In this document: positions 1 through 14,432 of the stretch, piece by piece
Layout: each line of letters starts with the position of its first letter
Numbering within the stretch: position 1 is the first letter of the stretch
Assembly (NCBI GenBank): GCA_009869945.1
Contig: WIXG01000270.1
Coordinates: 1-64,000, forward strand
Source: Mesaphorura yosii
Lineage: Eukaryota; Arthropoda; Collembola; Poduromorpha; Tullbergiidae
DNA: 64,000 nucleotides
Direction: 5' to 3'
Notes under the pieces: model-generated
What the model saw: only the letters and a program-made list of their open reading frames with translations
What the model was told of the DNA's origin: nothing
Databases searched by the model: none
Program-made: the position numbers and the translations under genes

Positions 1-371
1 TGATAGATAGCTGAGTATGAGTAATGAAAGTTATGATTGATTTAATGACACTTGAAACATTGAAACCCAGCCCGTAAACAAAAGTAACTTCGAACAAACC
101 GCCGGCTGGTTTTATTCGTTTTTGTTGTAAAATCGCATGCAAGGGAAGCAGTTAGCTCGCTTTTCATTGACGTTACCTCCTTGTCAATATGCAATCACAT
201 GAATCCTATCGGAAACACTGCGCTTCCACTCAGTGAAAAATGTGCCCTAAATGCGGCAAAAAATTGCAACCGGGTTTCGCATACCGTGTGTCCATCTTGC
301 ACGATGTGATTGGGCACATGCCGCAAAAAAAATTGTGATAGGGAAGCCAGTAAAACATCGAAGGTAACTGA
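1..371. other. left-edge region without a recognised gene
   Basis: AT-rich sequence downstream of the TRAPPC3 3' end. The only open frames are short, lack coding character and have no splice-site support. I see no RNA gene or repeat here. Confidence 0.4.
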
Positions 372-377
372 TTTATT
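372..377 (-). terminator. polyadenylation signal of TRAPPC3
   Basis: AATAAA on the minus strand, about 50 bases downstream of the TRAPPC3 stop codon, the expected spacing for a short 3' UTR in this compact genome. Confidence 0.5.
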
Positions 378-425
378 TAAAAACTGGTTTAGCACGTACA
401 ATAAAGTTCGTAGCGAATTATCGGG

Positions 426-1256
<831 letters not shown>

Positions 1257-2299
1257 TTTTGGATTGGAATACCAACGGAAACGGTGGACGATTTTCAATT
1301 ATTAATCAATAGCAACGTTATAATCAGTGAATCAGTGCTGGACGCGTTCCGTGACACGAATTAAAGAAATCAATAATTCAAATTGCTGCTGCTGCCTACT
1401 ATTAAAGTGTATTTCGCGCGGAGACCGACCGCAAGAAGCCAGCAGCGAGCAGCGGAGAGCCGAGAAGTGAAGCACTTGACACTCTACCAACAGCAGCATT
1501 AAAGGAGGGGATGCATCATCAAATTGCCAACAACACAGCGTATTGTGTACAAACTGGCTTACTGCATCTGTTAAGAATTCAAGCCAAGAGTGAGAGTGAG
1601 GTGCGTTTCACTGGCTAAGGTGGCTTGGAGTGGAACCCAAGGAATGAATCAACAACATATTTAGTCATAATAGTAACGGCGACAGCACAGCCCAGCAGAA
1701 AGTGAAATAAATGACAGACAATTCACACACATCGCAAAGGATAGAATTATTGAATGAAGTACAAGATTTAATGCACAATTAACGGCCAACGGAAGAAATA
1801 TTTACTCTTGTGCTGTAGTGGCTTCTGTGAAACACGCCGACGACGACGACGCCGGATGTGCCAGTGATTCTGATAAGTGACTGACTGCAAGGATCTGAAT
1901 GTGAATTGTGTGGGTGTCATCGATATACGAGTAATTGTCAATCGAATAAAATTGTTTGTGGCTTGCGGCGAGAATTTCTGCGACTGTGCCAGTCAACCAT
2001 TGAGTACTTTGGTAAAATCCATACTTTTTCTTAACTGTTGACACAAATTCTGTTGAATCTGCACATCTTTACATGCTTATCGGATCTGTTCCACAGGCAT
2101 TGCGCAATTCTCAGCCTCGATGTCAATGCCATCATGCAAGGGAATTTAAAGATGGCACCAAAGCGATTCTGCTCCGAAAACCGAAGCTGTTGAGAACACT
2201 TGAACACTGACTAGCGGACTTATGCGACTGCGACGTGTGATACGAAATATTAAAACTGTTTGGACTGACTGGCAACATTTGTGAAGATAATCAATCAGA
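1257..2299. promoter_or_regulatory. divergent promoter/5' UTR region between TRAPPC3 and Scm
   Basis: One kilobase between two divergent start codons, so it must hold both 5' UTRs and probably both promoters. The stretch around 1400-1470 is more GC-rich and purine-rich than its surroundings and could hold a start region. No TATA box stands out. Short open frames here have no coding character. Confidence 0.4.
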
Positions 2300-4654
<2,355 letters not shown>

Positions 4655-5076
4655 CCAGGCTGGAGCTCCACCACCGTCGGCTATTGACAATTCATCAGGT
4701 TTCTGCGAAGAGCATCGGGCCTTGGCTCCGAGGGCTCCAATTATAACTTATAAATCAGATTTTCACATTTTGCACTCGACAACAAGCTCTCAGGGGTCTC
4801 CGGCCCGGCTGGATATTAGCGATTAATGAGCAGAGTCGCAAAGGCAATCTCTCACGTAAATGCTTTCCCTGAGCTAGATTCTAGAATCTAGACATACTAG
4901 AACATTTTTTCTGCGTAGCTTCTCAGCACGACAAGTTATACCTTACCCGTTATTTATTAGATTTAGCTGTTATATTCAAATATTTATTTATTAGTGTTTG
5001 TCTAACCATTATACTGAAGTCTAACCCTAATCAAGAGAAAGTGAAGTCTGTCACTTTAAACAAAACAAGTAGCGTC

Positions 5077-5082
5077 AATAAA
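5077..5082 (+). terminator. polyadenylation signal of Scm
   Basis: AATAAA about 420 bases after the Scm stop codon, followed by a G/T-containing stretch. It is the only canonical hexamer seen in this strand of the gap. Confidence 0.5.
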
Positions 5083-5142
5083 CGTGAACGTGAATTACCT
5101 CTGAAAGTTCCAACGATTGATTATTTTGATCAAGACAAGCAT

Positions 5143-5148
5143 TTTATT
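5143..5148 (-). terminator. polyadenylation signal of alpha-spectrin
   Basis: AATAAA on the minus strand about 340 bases beyond the spectrin stop codon. It lies about 60 bases from the Scm signal on the other strand. Confidence 0.45.
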
Positions 5149-5490
5149 TCCAAGAATTAATTCATGAAGGATAAGCACAGCTGGTCAAAGCTTGCCTCAA
5201 CACTACACAAGCGATAATTAAATTAAATTAGTGAATTCCTCAACTCCAATCCTCAATCATTTCAGACTTGACAATCAAACCCACGATACAATTAATTTAA
5301 ACCCCACACAAAATTCAATCGAAATCGGACCAGAAAACAATCAAATATAAAATTAATCAAGCCACGCCAAGCCTCAGGCCTTAGGACATTTTGTAATTTG
5401 CATCAACTTTCAAACTAATACTACACCAAATACAAGCTTAAGCTACTTAATGTGGTAAAATCTCGCGTGCTGCTTCAAATGTTGTGTTGG

Positions 5491-8400
5491 CTAGTTTTGA
5501 AAAAGCTGTTGTGTGAATTCCACGTAGTCCAGGGCGCCAGGAACCGGGTGACCAGTCTTCGGGTCGACGAAAGGTTTCATGCGCGACACGCAGTAGTCCG
5601 CCATCTCTTTCGTAAGGTTCTGCGCCCAAATAATCAAACATGTGAATGAGTTTGCCATTTAAAATCAAACGAGTGTTGACTGTCTTTTCAGTAAAGCACT
5701 CACAGCATAAAGTTCGTCCTTCGAGACGAAAGGTCTGTCGCCTGAAGTGATGGCGCGGAAGGCGTTCTCGATTTCCTCCGAGCTCTGGACATTCTCCGTT
5801 TCTTTGCTGATCATGAAGGCCATGTACTCCTGCAGCGAGACGTGTCCGTCTCGATTCGGATCGACAGCATCTGCAAGTCCAAATGCAATTTATTACCGTA
5901 TGTTCCTCGCTCCGTATCGGTGACTGATTTGGCATTTCTGAGGCATACCTAAAATGGCTGCAAATTCAGGATCCGGCTGCCCTTCCTCCACCATTGGCAG
6001 GTCGTAGCCGAGCGCTCTTAGACAAGATTTGAACTCTTGATGGTTGAGTCGACCAGATTTGTCTTTGTCGAAGTGCCTGCAGAATTAAAAAAATTAAAAT
6101 CATTACATTGAAAGGGCAATTATTAGCCGGACAACTACTAAATTGTGAAATCTTACTTGAACATCATTGAGAACTCCTTCAATGCGTCCTCCGACACTCC
6201 TGACTGGTTTCTGGCTTGTATCTGCTGTTCCAAGTTGTGCTGCATCCGCATGCCCAACTGATCCAGTTGGTCCCAAGCCTAATCAAAACATCAATTTCAG
6301 TAATTAGTAGAATTTAAAGAATATTAAAACTGAAAAAAGAAACAAAAGTTCAGAAACGGAAAAGGTGAACAGAAACGGTGGACAAATTAGAGAGTAAAGC
6401 GACTAGGATAAATCCAACAATTGACAAACTTCGAACTGAAAGCAAAAAGAGCTTAATAAAGGAAAAAAGGAAAAGGCGTGCTCACCTGAGCCAGACCAAC
6501 TGTGCTGTGTTCCGTGTATCTGTTGTCCAGAATGAGGTGCTCCTCCAGAATAGCTCCGAGATCTTCGATCTTCTTCAAATCAGACCTTCGAGCACGTACC
6601 TCGGCTGCCTTTCTCTGCAAGCATCAAACCAAACATCAATCATGATTATCGTCCTACCGAAAAGAGAACGCGAAAGTTGAATATCTAGCGATGCCAATTT
6701 TTCACCTGTGTGGCTTCCAATTGCTGTTCCAAAGTTCCAGAGCCCTCCATCATTGACGATCTTGTTTCAGTCAACCACTGATGGAATGCATTTGCGATTC
6801 TTGCAAAGTCCTTCCTCAGTTTGTCATTCTCTTCCTGACGACTGAGCTCCTTCGCCAAGTCGACGTCTCGCTCCTTGATGATCTTCTGCAGATTTCTCCA
6901 CGTGTCTTCCAGCGCCTCCATAGTGAACCACGTGTACGGGTTCGGCCCGACGTTGAATGACTTGATCTGCTTGTCCAGGGCGCCAAGCGACTGGAAGTCA
7001 GCCTCCGCCGAAGTCAACGACGCCTGGAACTGCGAGTGTGCCTCGCGCAGTGCCCGAATCTCCTCGATGGAGTTGCAGCGGACCGGGTCGGTCAAGTCCT
7101 CCTCGGCATTCTCGAACCACGAGTTGAAAGCACTGGCCTTCTTCGCAAAGGTCAAGTACAACTCTTCGATCTGCCTGAACTGCTCTTGCATGTGCAGCAG
7201 TCGCGCCTTACGAGCTTCGGATGCACGAAGTAAATCGTTCCAGCGCTTGAGAACGTCCTGGTAGCGCTTCAGAATCTGGTCGCTCTGGACGTGCTGCGAA
7301 GAGGTCAAGTGATCCTTCAAGTTCTTGATATTGGAAATGCCCTCCTGGTCAAAGGCCGCGAGTCCAGCGTCGAAAGTGTCCTGCTTCGTGAGAAGAGTTT
7401 GCACGGTGCTCAGATCACGACCAAACTCCTCACTGCGGACGTGAGCTTCCTTGTCAGCAATCCACGACTCGACAACGTCCGCCTTCCACATAAATTGCAA
7501 GTATGCCGAGTTATCGAGCAGTCCCGCCTTGCGCTTGTTTGCCAGTTGCGCCAAGTTGTCGATCTTCGACTGGAGCTGACGGCATCGTTGCGCGATCGCG
7601 TCACTGTGATGATTTCCTTCGCTGATCAACTGATTGCCAGCGACGTTGATCTCGCTGCAGTTATCGCGATGAACGAGCAAGTCGGTTTCGAAGGCGTCGT
7701 GTTTCTTCAGCAGACCCTGCACTGCGGCCATCGAGTCGCCCAAATCGTCCAGGACGAGCAGTTGCTGCTTCTCGCTGATCCAAGCCTCCTCCTCCTCGAC
7801 CTTGGCCAGGAACTGCTGGAACGTCAGACTCTGGTCGAGTTTGTCGCCTCTGCCCGCACTCATCTGCTTCAGCTCGATCCACGCCTGGTTGAGTGCTTTC
7901 AAGCGCTGTTCAATTTCTGGCACGCCAATGTTAGCCACGTCCATCAGTTTCTGGCCAGCCTCCTGAACGTCCTGAATGGCGGGCTCGTGCGATGCGAGCT
8001 CGGCTTCAAGTCGCTTGTGCTTCTTCTTCAGGTTCTGCACTCCAGTCAAGTCTCGCCCGTAGTCAGCCGACCCGACGAGCAGTTTCTTCTCCTTGATCCA
8101 AGACTCCTGGTCGGCGATGTCCCTGAAAAATTGATGCAGTGTGTACGCCTCGTTCAGGCGCGATTGGCGGTGACCAGCCAAGTTTTTGACTCGCTCGAAG
8201 CGGGAGTTGATCGATTGACGCTTCTCGTGAATGGCAGTGGCGTCAAATTGCTCGGACTCGATGAGTCCGTCCGCCTGCGTGTTCATGTCCTTGATGCGGT
8301 CGTCATGAGCGTTGATGTCCGCTTCCACCAGCTGCTGCTTCTTCATCAGATTCTGGACGGAGGCGAGGTCCTTGCCAGCGTCCTCTGACGTGAGCAGACT

Positions 8401-11400
8401 CTCCACTTCGCCCAGCCAGAAGTCCAAGTCCTTGACGGCTGCGATGTAAGTCCGCTGCTTGTTGGCCTCCTTCAGCTTGAGGCTCTTCTCGCTCGTCTTC
8501 TGAGTCAGGATCTCCCACTGCTGGGCGATTGAGTCGAGTCGCACTTCGACTGCCTCCTCGCTTCCGCCGCACTGCTTCTTCTCGATCAAATTGTGACCCA
8601 TACCGAGAACAGCTTGGATTCTGTCCGCGTTGGCGGCCAGCTCGGCCTCGAACGCCTGGTGCTTTTGGTGCTTCGACTGAATATTCGCTGGATCCTTGTA
8701 CGACTCTTCCGTCGCGAACTGCAACTTCTCCGCAATCCAGTTCTCGATCTCGTCCGCATCGCGTGAAAACTGCTGCAGTGTTTGTGACTCACCGAGCTTG
8801 GAGCGCTTCTCGATGAGAGCCTCCTTCAGCTTCTCCCAACGCTTCAACACTTGCTGTTTCTTGTCCCCAATCTGCTTAGAGCCGTAGTGATCGGCCCCAA
8901 TGAGTTGGTCCGCAAACCCGGCGAGTTGGGCCATTTTCTCCTCCTGGCCGTTGATGGCCTTGTCAAAGTCCTCGTGTTTCTTGATGAGGGCCTCGACGTT
9001 GTCGGCGTCCTTCTCTTCGTGCAAGAAGGCTTCTCGGCTCGCCATCCAATTCTCGGCCTGTTCGCAGTCTCGGTAGAAAAGCTGGAGCTCGAGGCACTGG
9101 TCAAGCTGCATGCGGCGTGCGATCCACTGTTTTTCCAGTTCCTGGCGTGCTTCGGTCATCGACTCCAATTTCTCGCCAATTTCGACACTCGCATAATGCT
9201 GTGATTCGAGCAGTTGCTTTCCAAACATTTCAAAGGCCTGGAAAGTTCCGGCGCGTGCGTCCATTTCGGTTCTGTGCTCCTGGTGACGTTCGAGCAATGC
9301 CTCGGCGCCAGTCACGTCCGTGGCGAGTTCGTCGCTTGAGACGAGCGACATGACCGAGTTGATCCATCCCATCAGGTCGCGGTAGTCGCTCAAGAATCGT
9401 TGCAAGTCGTACGAGTCTAGCAGTTTCTCTTTGCGGCTGTTGGCCTTCGCCTGCAGCTGAGTCCATTCTGTGTTAATTTCTTTCTGCTTCTGGTAGATGA
9501 CTTCGGCTGACTCGGGGTGAGTTTGGTGAAGCTTTGTCGCTGTCTCATCCAGCTGTCGAATTTTGTCGCCAAGCGCCGCGAGATCCCGCTCCAGCCCCTC
9601 GTGCTTGCGCTGCAGAGCCTGTACGGAGCGAAGATCCTTGCCAAGGTCGTCCTTTGAGAGCGCCTCGTCCTTCTCCAGAATCCAGTCCTTCGTCTCGTCG
9701 ACGTCGCGATGGAACCGCTGCACCTGATGCGCGGAGCCCAGTTTCTCAGCCTTCTCCTGCGTAACCTGCTGAAGGGTCGTCCACTTTTGGTTCAAGTCTT
9801 CGAGCTGCGTTTGGATTTTGACGGCTGCCTCGGTCTGGCCAAGTGTCATGAGCTGCATCGCGATGACGTTCATCTCGGCGAGTCGGACTTCATTCGCCTT
9901 CAGGTCAGACTGAAAGTCGTCGAACTTCTTCTGCATGACTTCCACCTGCTCCAGATCCGCCTCGGGGCTCACTTCAGCAACCTGAACTTGTGCGTACTGC
10001 TCCTTGTCCTTGATCCATGTCGCCAAGTCGGCCGCTTCACGAACGAGCACGTACGCCTTGCACGCCTCGTTCAATTTGTCCTGCCGTGCGCGTCCTTGAC
10101 TCAGAAGCTGAATGTACTGCGAGTCGATTTGGTGCTGTCGGGCAGTGATGCTTGACTTGTCGGCCAAATTCTGCTGGGACGCAGAAAGCCCGGCGTCAAT
10201 GCGCTTGACGTACGCAGCCGGGACGAATCCTTGCCTATCGTTCACTTCGACCTTCCACCAGTCCTTGTTGTTGGAGTTCAGAAGCGTGAGGATATCGCCC
10301 TTCTTCATGCTGACCTCCCTCGGGCTCTTCTCCGTGTAGTCGTACAGGGCCATGACAACTTCCTTGCCGCCAAAGTCGCCTTTCGGTGCACCGCCGTGCT
10401 CGTTCAGAGCATCGGCCTGCTCCTTCAATCCTTCGATCGTGGACTTGAACGCCTCCAAGTCGGAGAGAAGAGCTTCGTTCTTCTTCAGCAACGCTTCGCT
10501 GGAGTCTTCGTCCTTTCCGTAGTCCGTCGACAAGACCAAAGGCTCCTTCTCCTTCATCCAAGACTCGGCCTCGTTTGCATCCGCAAAGTACTGGTGAGCC
10601 AGGAGCGCGTCGTCGAGGTCCTGCTTGCGCTTGACGGCCTTCTCCTTCAAGTTGGCCCAGTGCGACTGAAGCTTGCCGATTCTGTTGCTGACTTCCTCTC
10701 CGTTGAAGCTGCCTGGTTGGCTGAGAACAGCGCCATTCTCGCAGACGGACGTCAGGCGTGGCTCGTGGTTCGAAATCTCAGCCAGAGCGGCCTGGTGCTT
10801 CTTGATCAGGTTCTGAACACCAATCAAATCTCTTCCTCGGTTGTTGCTTGCCGCGATGGGCTCCTTCTCCCGAATCCAGGCTTCTTCGTCCTCGACGTCC
10901 CTGAAGAGCTGCTGGATTTTGAGGCTGTCTGCCAACTTGCGACGTCTCGCGTCCGCCGGGTGCCGAAGCGCCTTGTAACGGGCTTCGACGCCCTCCGCCT
11001 TTCTCTGAATGGTGTCTCCATCAAAGTGCCCCTTGTCCAAGAACTCCTTCGCCGTCTCTCTGACGAGGTCGATTCTGTCCTGATGAGTTGTGATGTCAGA
11101 CTCGAGTAGGGCATGTTTCTTCTGCAGATTCTGCACAGAAGTCAAATCCTTGCCGTAGTCTTCGCTGGCGAGTGCGCCTTCGACTTCGCCCAACCACACT
11201 TCAATATCTTCGACTGTTCGGTTGAATTGCTGTTGCTGTGCGGCTTCAGAGAGGCGCGACTCTTTCTTCGTTGCGGCCTCCACAAGCTGCTGCCAGAGAG
11301 TCTCAATTTCTCCAATGCGAACCTCGACTCGGTCGGCTCCGTACTGATCAGAGTCGACGAGCTGGCGGCCAGACTGGACGAGGTCCTCGATCCGTGGATT

Positions 11401-13531
11401 ATTTGCCGTAAGTTCCTTCTGGAAATTGGCGTGCTTCTGGACTTTGCCGTTCAAATTAGTCGGATCCTAAAAATTAGTAGAGTAATTAAATCACAAGAAA
11501 AAATGCTTGATAGAATAGGAATGCTGACTACTGAATCTTTGGGTCTTCTTACCAAATATGAGTCATCATTTGCAAACTTCAATTTTCCACGAATCCACCC
11601 GTTCGTCTCGTCACAATCTCTCTCAAATTGCATGAGCTTGAATGCTGCGTCAAGTGCCTCACGTCGTCTTGCGCTTTTGTCCAGCAGGGAATTTCTGCGC
11701 TGAAGAAGCAGAGCTCTTCGTTGGCTGACATCCTCAGCTGCGTAATGTTGTCCTTCAATGAGCTTGGAAGCAAATTCGTCGAGTGCCTTGATTTTCTCTT
11801 CTTGGGCGGCGAGCGACTTCTCAAAATCTTCATGTTTCTTGATGAGAGCTTCGACTGAGTCCAGTGAGTCTCCTAAGTCATGATTTTCCAAAAACGCCTC
11901 CTGCTTGGCCATCCAAGTGTCAGCTTGTTCAGTGTCCCGGTAAAAGAGCTGCAGGTCCATGCACTGCTCATATAAAATTCTCCGTTCTTCCCACAAACTC
12001 AGCAGTCCAATTTTCTGATCGTCCAAATGCGTCAATTTTCCAGCCACTTCATTTCCGGCAAAGTGTTTCTTGTCCACGAGCTGCCTTCCGGCGTCCGAAA
12101 TGAGTTTGAATGAGTCTTCTCGTGCGTCGATCTCGCCCTTGTGCTCCTGATGACGCTCAAGCAGCGCTTCGGCGCCTGCAACATCCTTCGCCAGTTCGTC
12201 GGCCGAAATCAAGCTCTTCATGTCGTTGATCCAAGAGATCAAGTCCCTGAACTCAGCGAGAAATCTGTGCAGTGAGTAGCTGTCGTCGAGCTTTGATTTT
12301 CTGTCCTTCGCCTTATCGACAAGCTGCTCCCAGTTGCTCACGATCTCTTCGTGCTTCTGCTGAATTTGTGACGCGTGTTCTGGGTGAATTTGACAGAGTC
12401 GCTCCGCCTCGAGGCCCAGCGTCGAAACTTTGTCTTGCAATGCAGCCAAGTCGCGTTCAACCCCTTCGTGCTTACGCTGCAGAGCCTGAATAGACGCCAA
12501 GTCTCGGCCAAACTCATCGGAAGACAGGATGACGTCCTTCTCGCTGATCCACGCAATTGACTCGTCAGCATCTCGATTGAATCTCTGAATCTCATGAGCT
12601 CCAAACAGCTTCTCTTGTCGCATGACGGCGAGTTGCTTCAGTCGCTGCCACGATTCGTTGAGTTCTTCACGCTTTCTGTCGATCGTCTCCTGCTCCGGGT
12701 GGCCATCGGCTACAAGTCGGTCTCCTTGTGCGTTGACATCCACGACCCTGTACTCCTGGCTGGCCATGTCCTTCTGGAACTCATCAAACTTCCTCTGCAA
12801 GACCTCAACATGTTCCAAGTCAGAGCCAAATTCGTCCGCGGTGACGAAAGCCTCCTTGTCTTGAATCCAAAGAAGAACTTCGTCGCAAGAGCGTAGAAAT
12901 TGTACCAAGACAAGGGCCTGCTGCAGACGCAAGCCCTTCTCAGCCAAGCGGCTCAAAAGGAGTTCCCAAAGTCGGTGCAGTTCTTCCAGTCGCTTACGAA
13001 TAGTTTCGGACGCATAGTGCCCCTGCTGAATCATTTCTTGGCCAGTGTTGTCCAGTGAGACAATAGCGTTGGAATGGGCCGACACTTCCGCCTCAAAAGC
13101 CTGTAATTAAGCATTCCACATTAGTACGCTGACGCAAGTAAATGGAGTAACTGGAAACTTAATCTCACCTGATGTTTTTGAATCTTAGCTTGAAGATTAG
13201 TCGCATCTTTGAAGCCCTCGTCACTGGCAGCTTGCAACTTCTCATAAATCCAGGACTCGAGTTCATCGGCGTCTCGTTTAAAGTACTGGAAGCGCCTCGA
13301 GTCCTCCAGCTTCTCACGCTTGTGCTTAGCATCGCTCTTAAAGTCGCTGTATCGCCCCAACACTTGATCTCGGCGTTCTTGGATGTCTTCGGCCGTCTCC
13401 AGGATCTTCACCTCCTTCGGGGCGAGAATCGGATTCTGACCTGATGGATCGTGCTGTGAGTGTTTGGGGGTCTCTTCGGGCGACGAAGGAGGCTCCTGTT
13501 CGTGAAGCTGATCTTCTCCTTCTACTTCCAT
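5491..13531 (-). CDS. alpha-Spec: alpha-spectrin
   Basis: Membrane-skeleton protein that pairs with beta-spectrin and cross-links actin under the plasma membrane. Eight exons: 13531-13169, 13100-11553, 11466-6706, 6614-6486, 6278-6157, 6076-5949, 5870-5704 and 5619-5491, giving 2448 residues, the usual alpha-spectrin size. The protein opens with the partial helix that completes a repeat with beta-spectrin ([14 protein letters not shown]). About twenty triple-helix spectrin repeats follow, interrupted near residues 1003-1058 by an SH3 domain ([20 protein letters not shown]). Calmodulin-like EF-hands close it: [12 protein letters not shown] near 2308 and [12 protein letters not shown] near 2351, both with complete loops, then a degenerate C-terminal EF region. 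Exon 3 alone encodes 1587 residues. The start is the ATG at 13531; a longer reading would need a TTG start. Confidence 0.97.
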
Positions 13532-14432
13532 CGTCGATGTCAAATATCGACCACTTCCTCCAAAGAAACCTTACTTTTATTCACTGTAGTCACGCAAATT
13601 CGGTTCGCATACACCAAATTGGTAGAAATTAACGTCAAAATTAATTAAATTCAATGTAAATATTTTATATCTCTAGTCGCTGAGTACTTGCTATCCACTG
13701 CTTCATTTCCTCAATGTCAACCAGCCGAATTCCAAGCCGATGTGGTATTGTAGTGCAGTAAAAAGCCGATTCTTAAAATAAAAATGACGACACTAAAGCA
13801 TAGCGCAGAGAGAGGGATGCTGCAGCGGCAGAGTGCTATCGCCCACCGACCGAGAGCGTTCGTCGCCGCCGCCGTGTAATAACGTTGCGGACTGAGAGCC
13901 GGCTATTCTCCGCTCTCGCCGACAGGGCTCGCAGATTGAATGACTCAGCTTGCCCTGCTTTGTCTGCTATACAAACTTCATTACAGGCCAGCCGCACCCA
14001 GAAGAACTTTGTTCTTGTGTAAATTACAAAATATTATGCAATCAGCTTTCAGCTTCTCGCTTTCAAAATATGTGAGTTGACGATTCCACAAAACTGAAGT
14101 GTTAACTCATAATTTTAATACTGTTAGCTTAACTTGGCCTTATGCCTTATCAGGACCTTTGCCATTTGAAACCAAGCACTTTATTCTGCAATTATGCGAA
14201 TGGAATGCAAATAACAGCAGGAATTTCGCGACATGAAGTGGTTTAAACTTCCAATGAGCGAGTGTTTAGTGTTTTATTTCGGCGAGTGATGAGATTGACA
14301 AATTGAGCCCGACCGTGGAGCAAAATTCAAGTGGTGCCGTGTGCAGTTGTGCTTGCTGGGTGGCGGTGCAGATAATTGATAACAATGAATATAAACTTCT
14401 AACTACGCGTATGATATGAGCTAATTTAATAA
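13532..14432. other. region between spectrin start and PAN-gene end
   Basis: Nine hundred bases holding the spectrin 5' UTR/promoter and the 3' UTR of the PAN-domain gene. The GC-rich stretch around 13800-13930 could be the spectrin promoter. A minus-strand AATAAA at 14278-14273 could end the PAN-gene transcript. No open frame with coding character was seen. Confidence 0.4.

Larger units (their letters stand above)
4655..5490. other. facing 3' UTRs of Scm and alpha-spectrin
   Basis: An 836-base gap between two convergent stop codons with no recognised coding content. AATAAA for Scm is at 5077-5082 on the plus strand. AATAAA for spectrin is at 5148-5143 on the minus strand. The two predicted 3' ends lie within a few tens of bases of each other, so the gap is best read as two abutting 3' UTRs. 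Confidence 0.6.

Noticed and set aside
1802-2044. Open frame between TRAPPC3 and Scm
   Set aside because: It is short, has no conserved-looking content or splice sites, and lies in a region expected to be 5' UTR and promoter.
7291-8388. Long open frames antisense to alpha-spectrin (also 10231-11109)
   Set aside because: They are complementary-strand shadows caused by the codon bias of spectrin repeats, with no splice sites or domains of their own.
13531-13543. Longer alpha-spectrin N-terminus (four extra residues)
   Set aside because: It would need a TTG start. The ATG at 13531 directly after it is the better choice.
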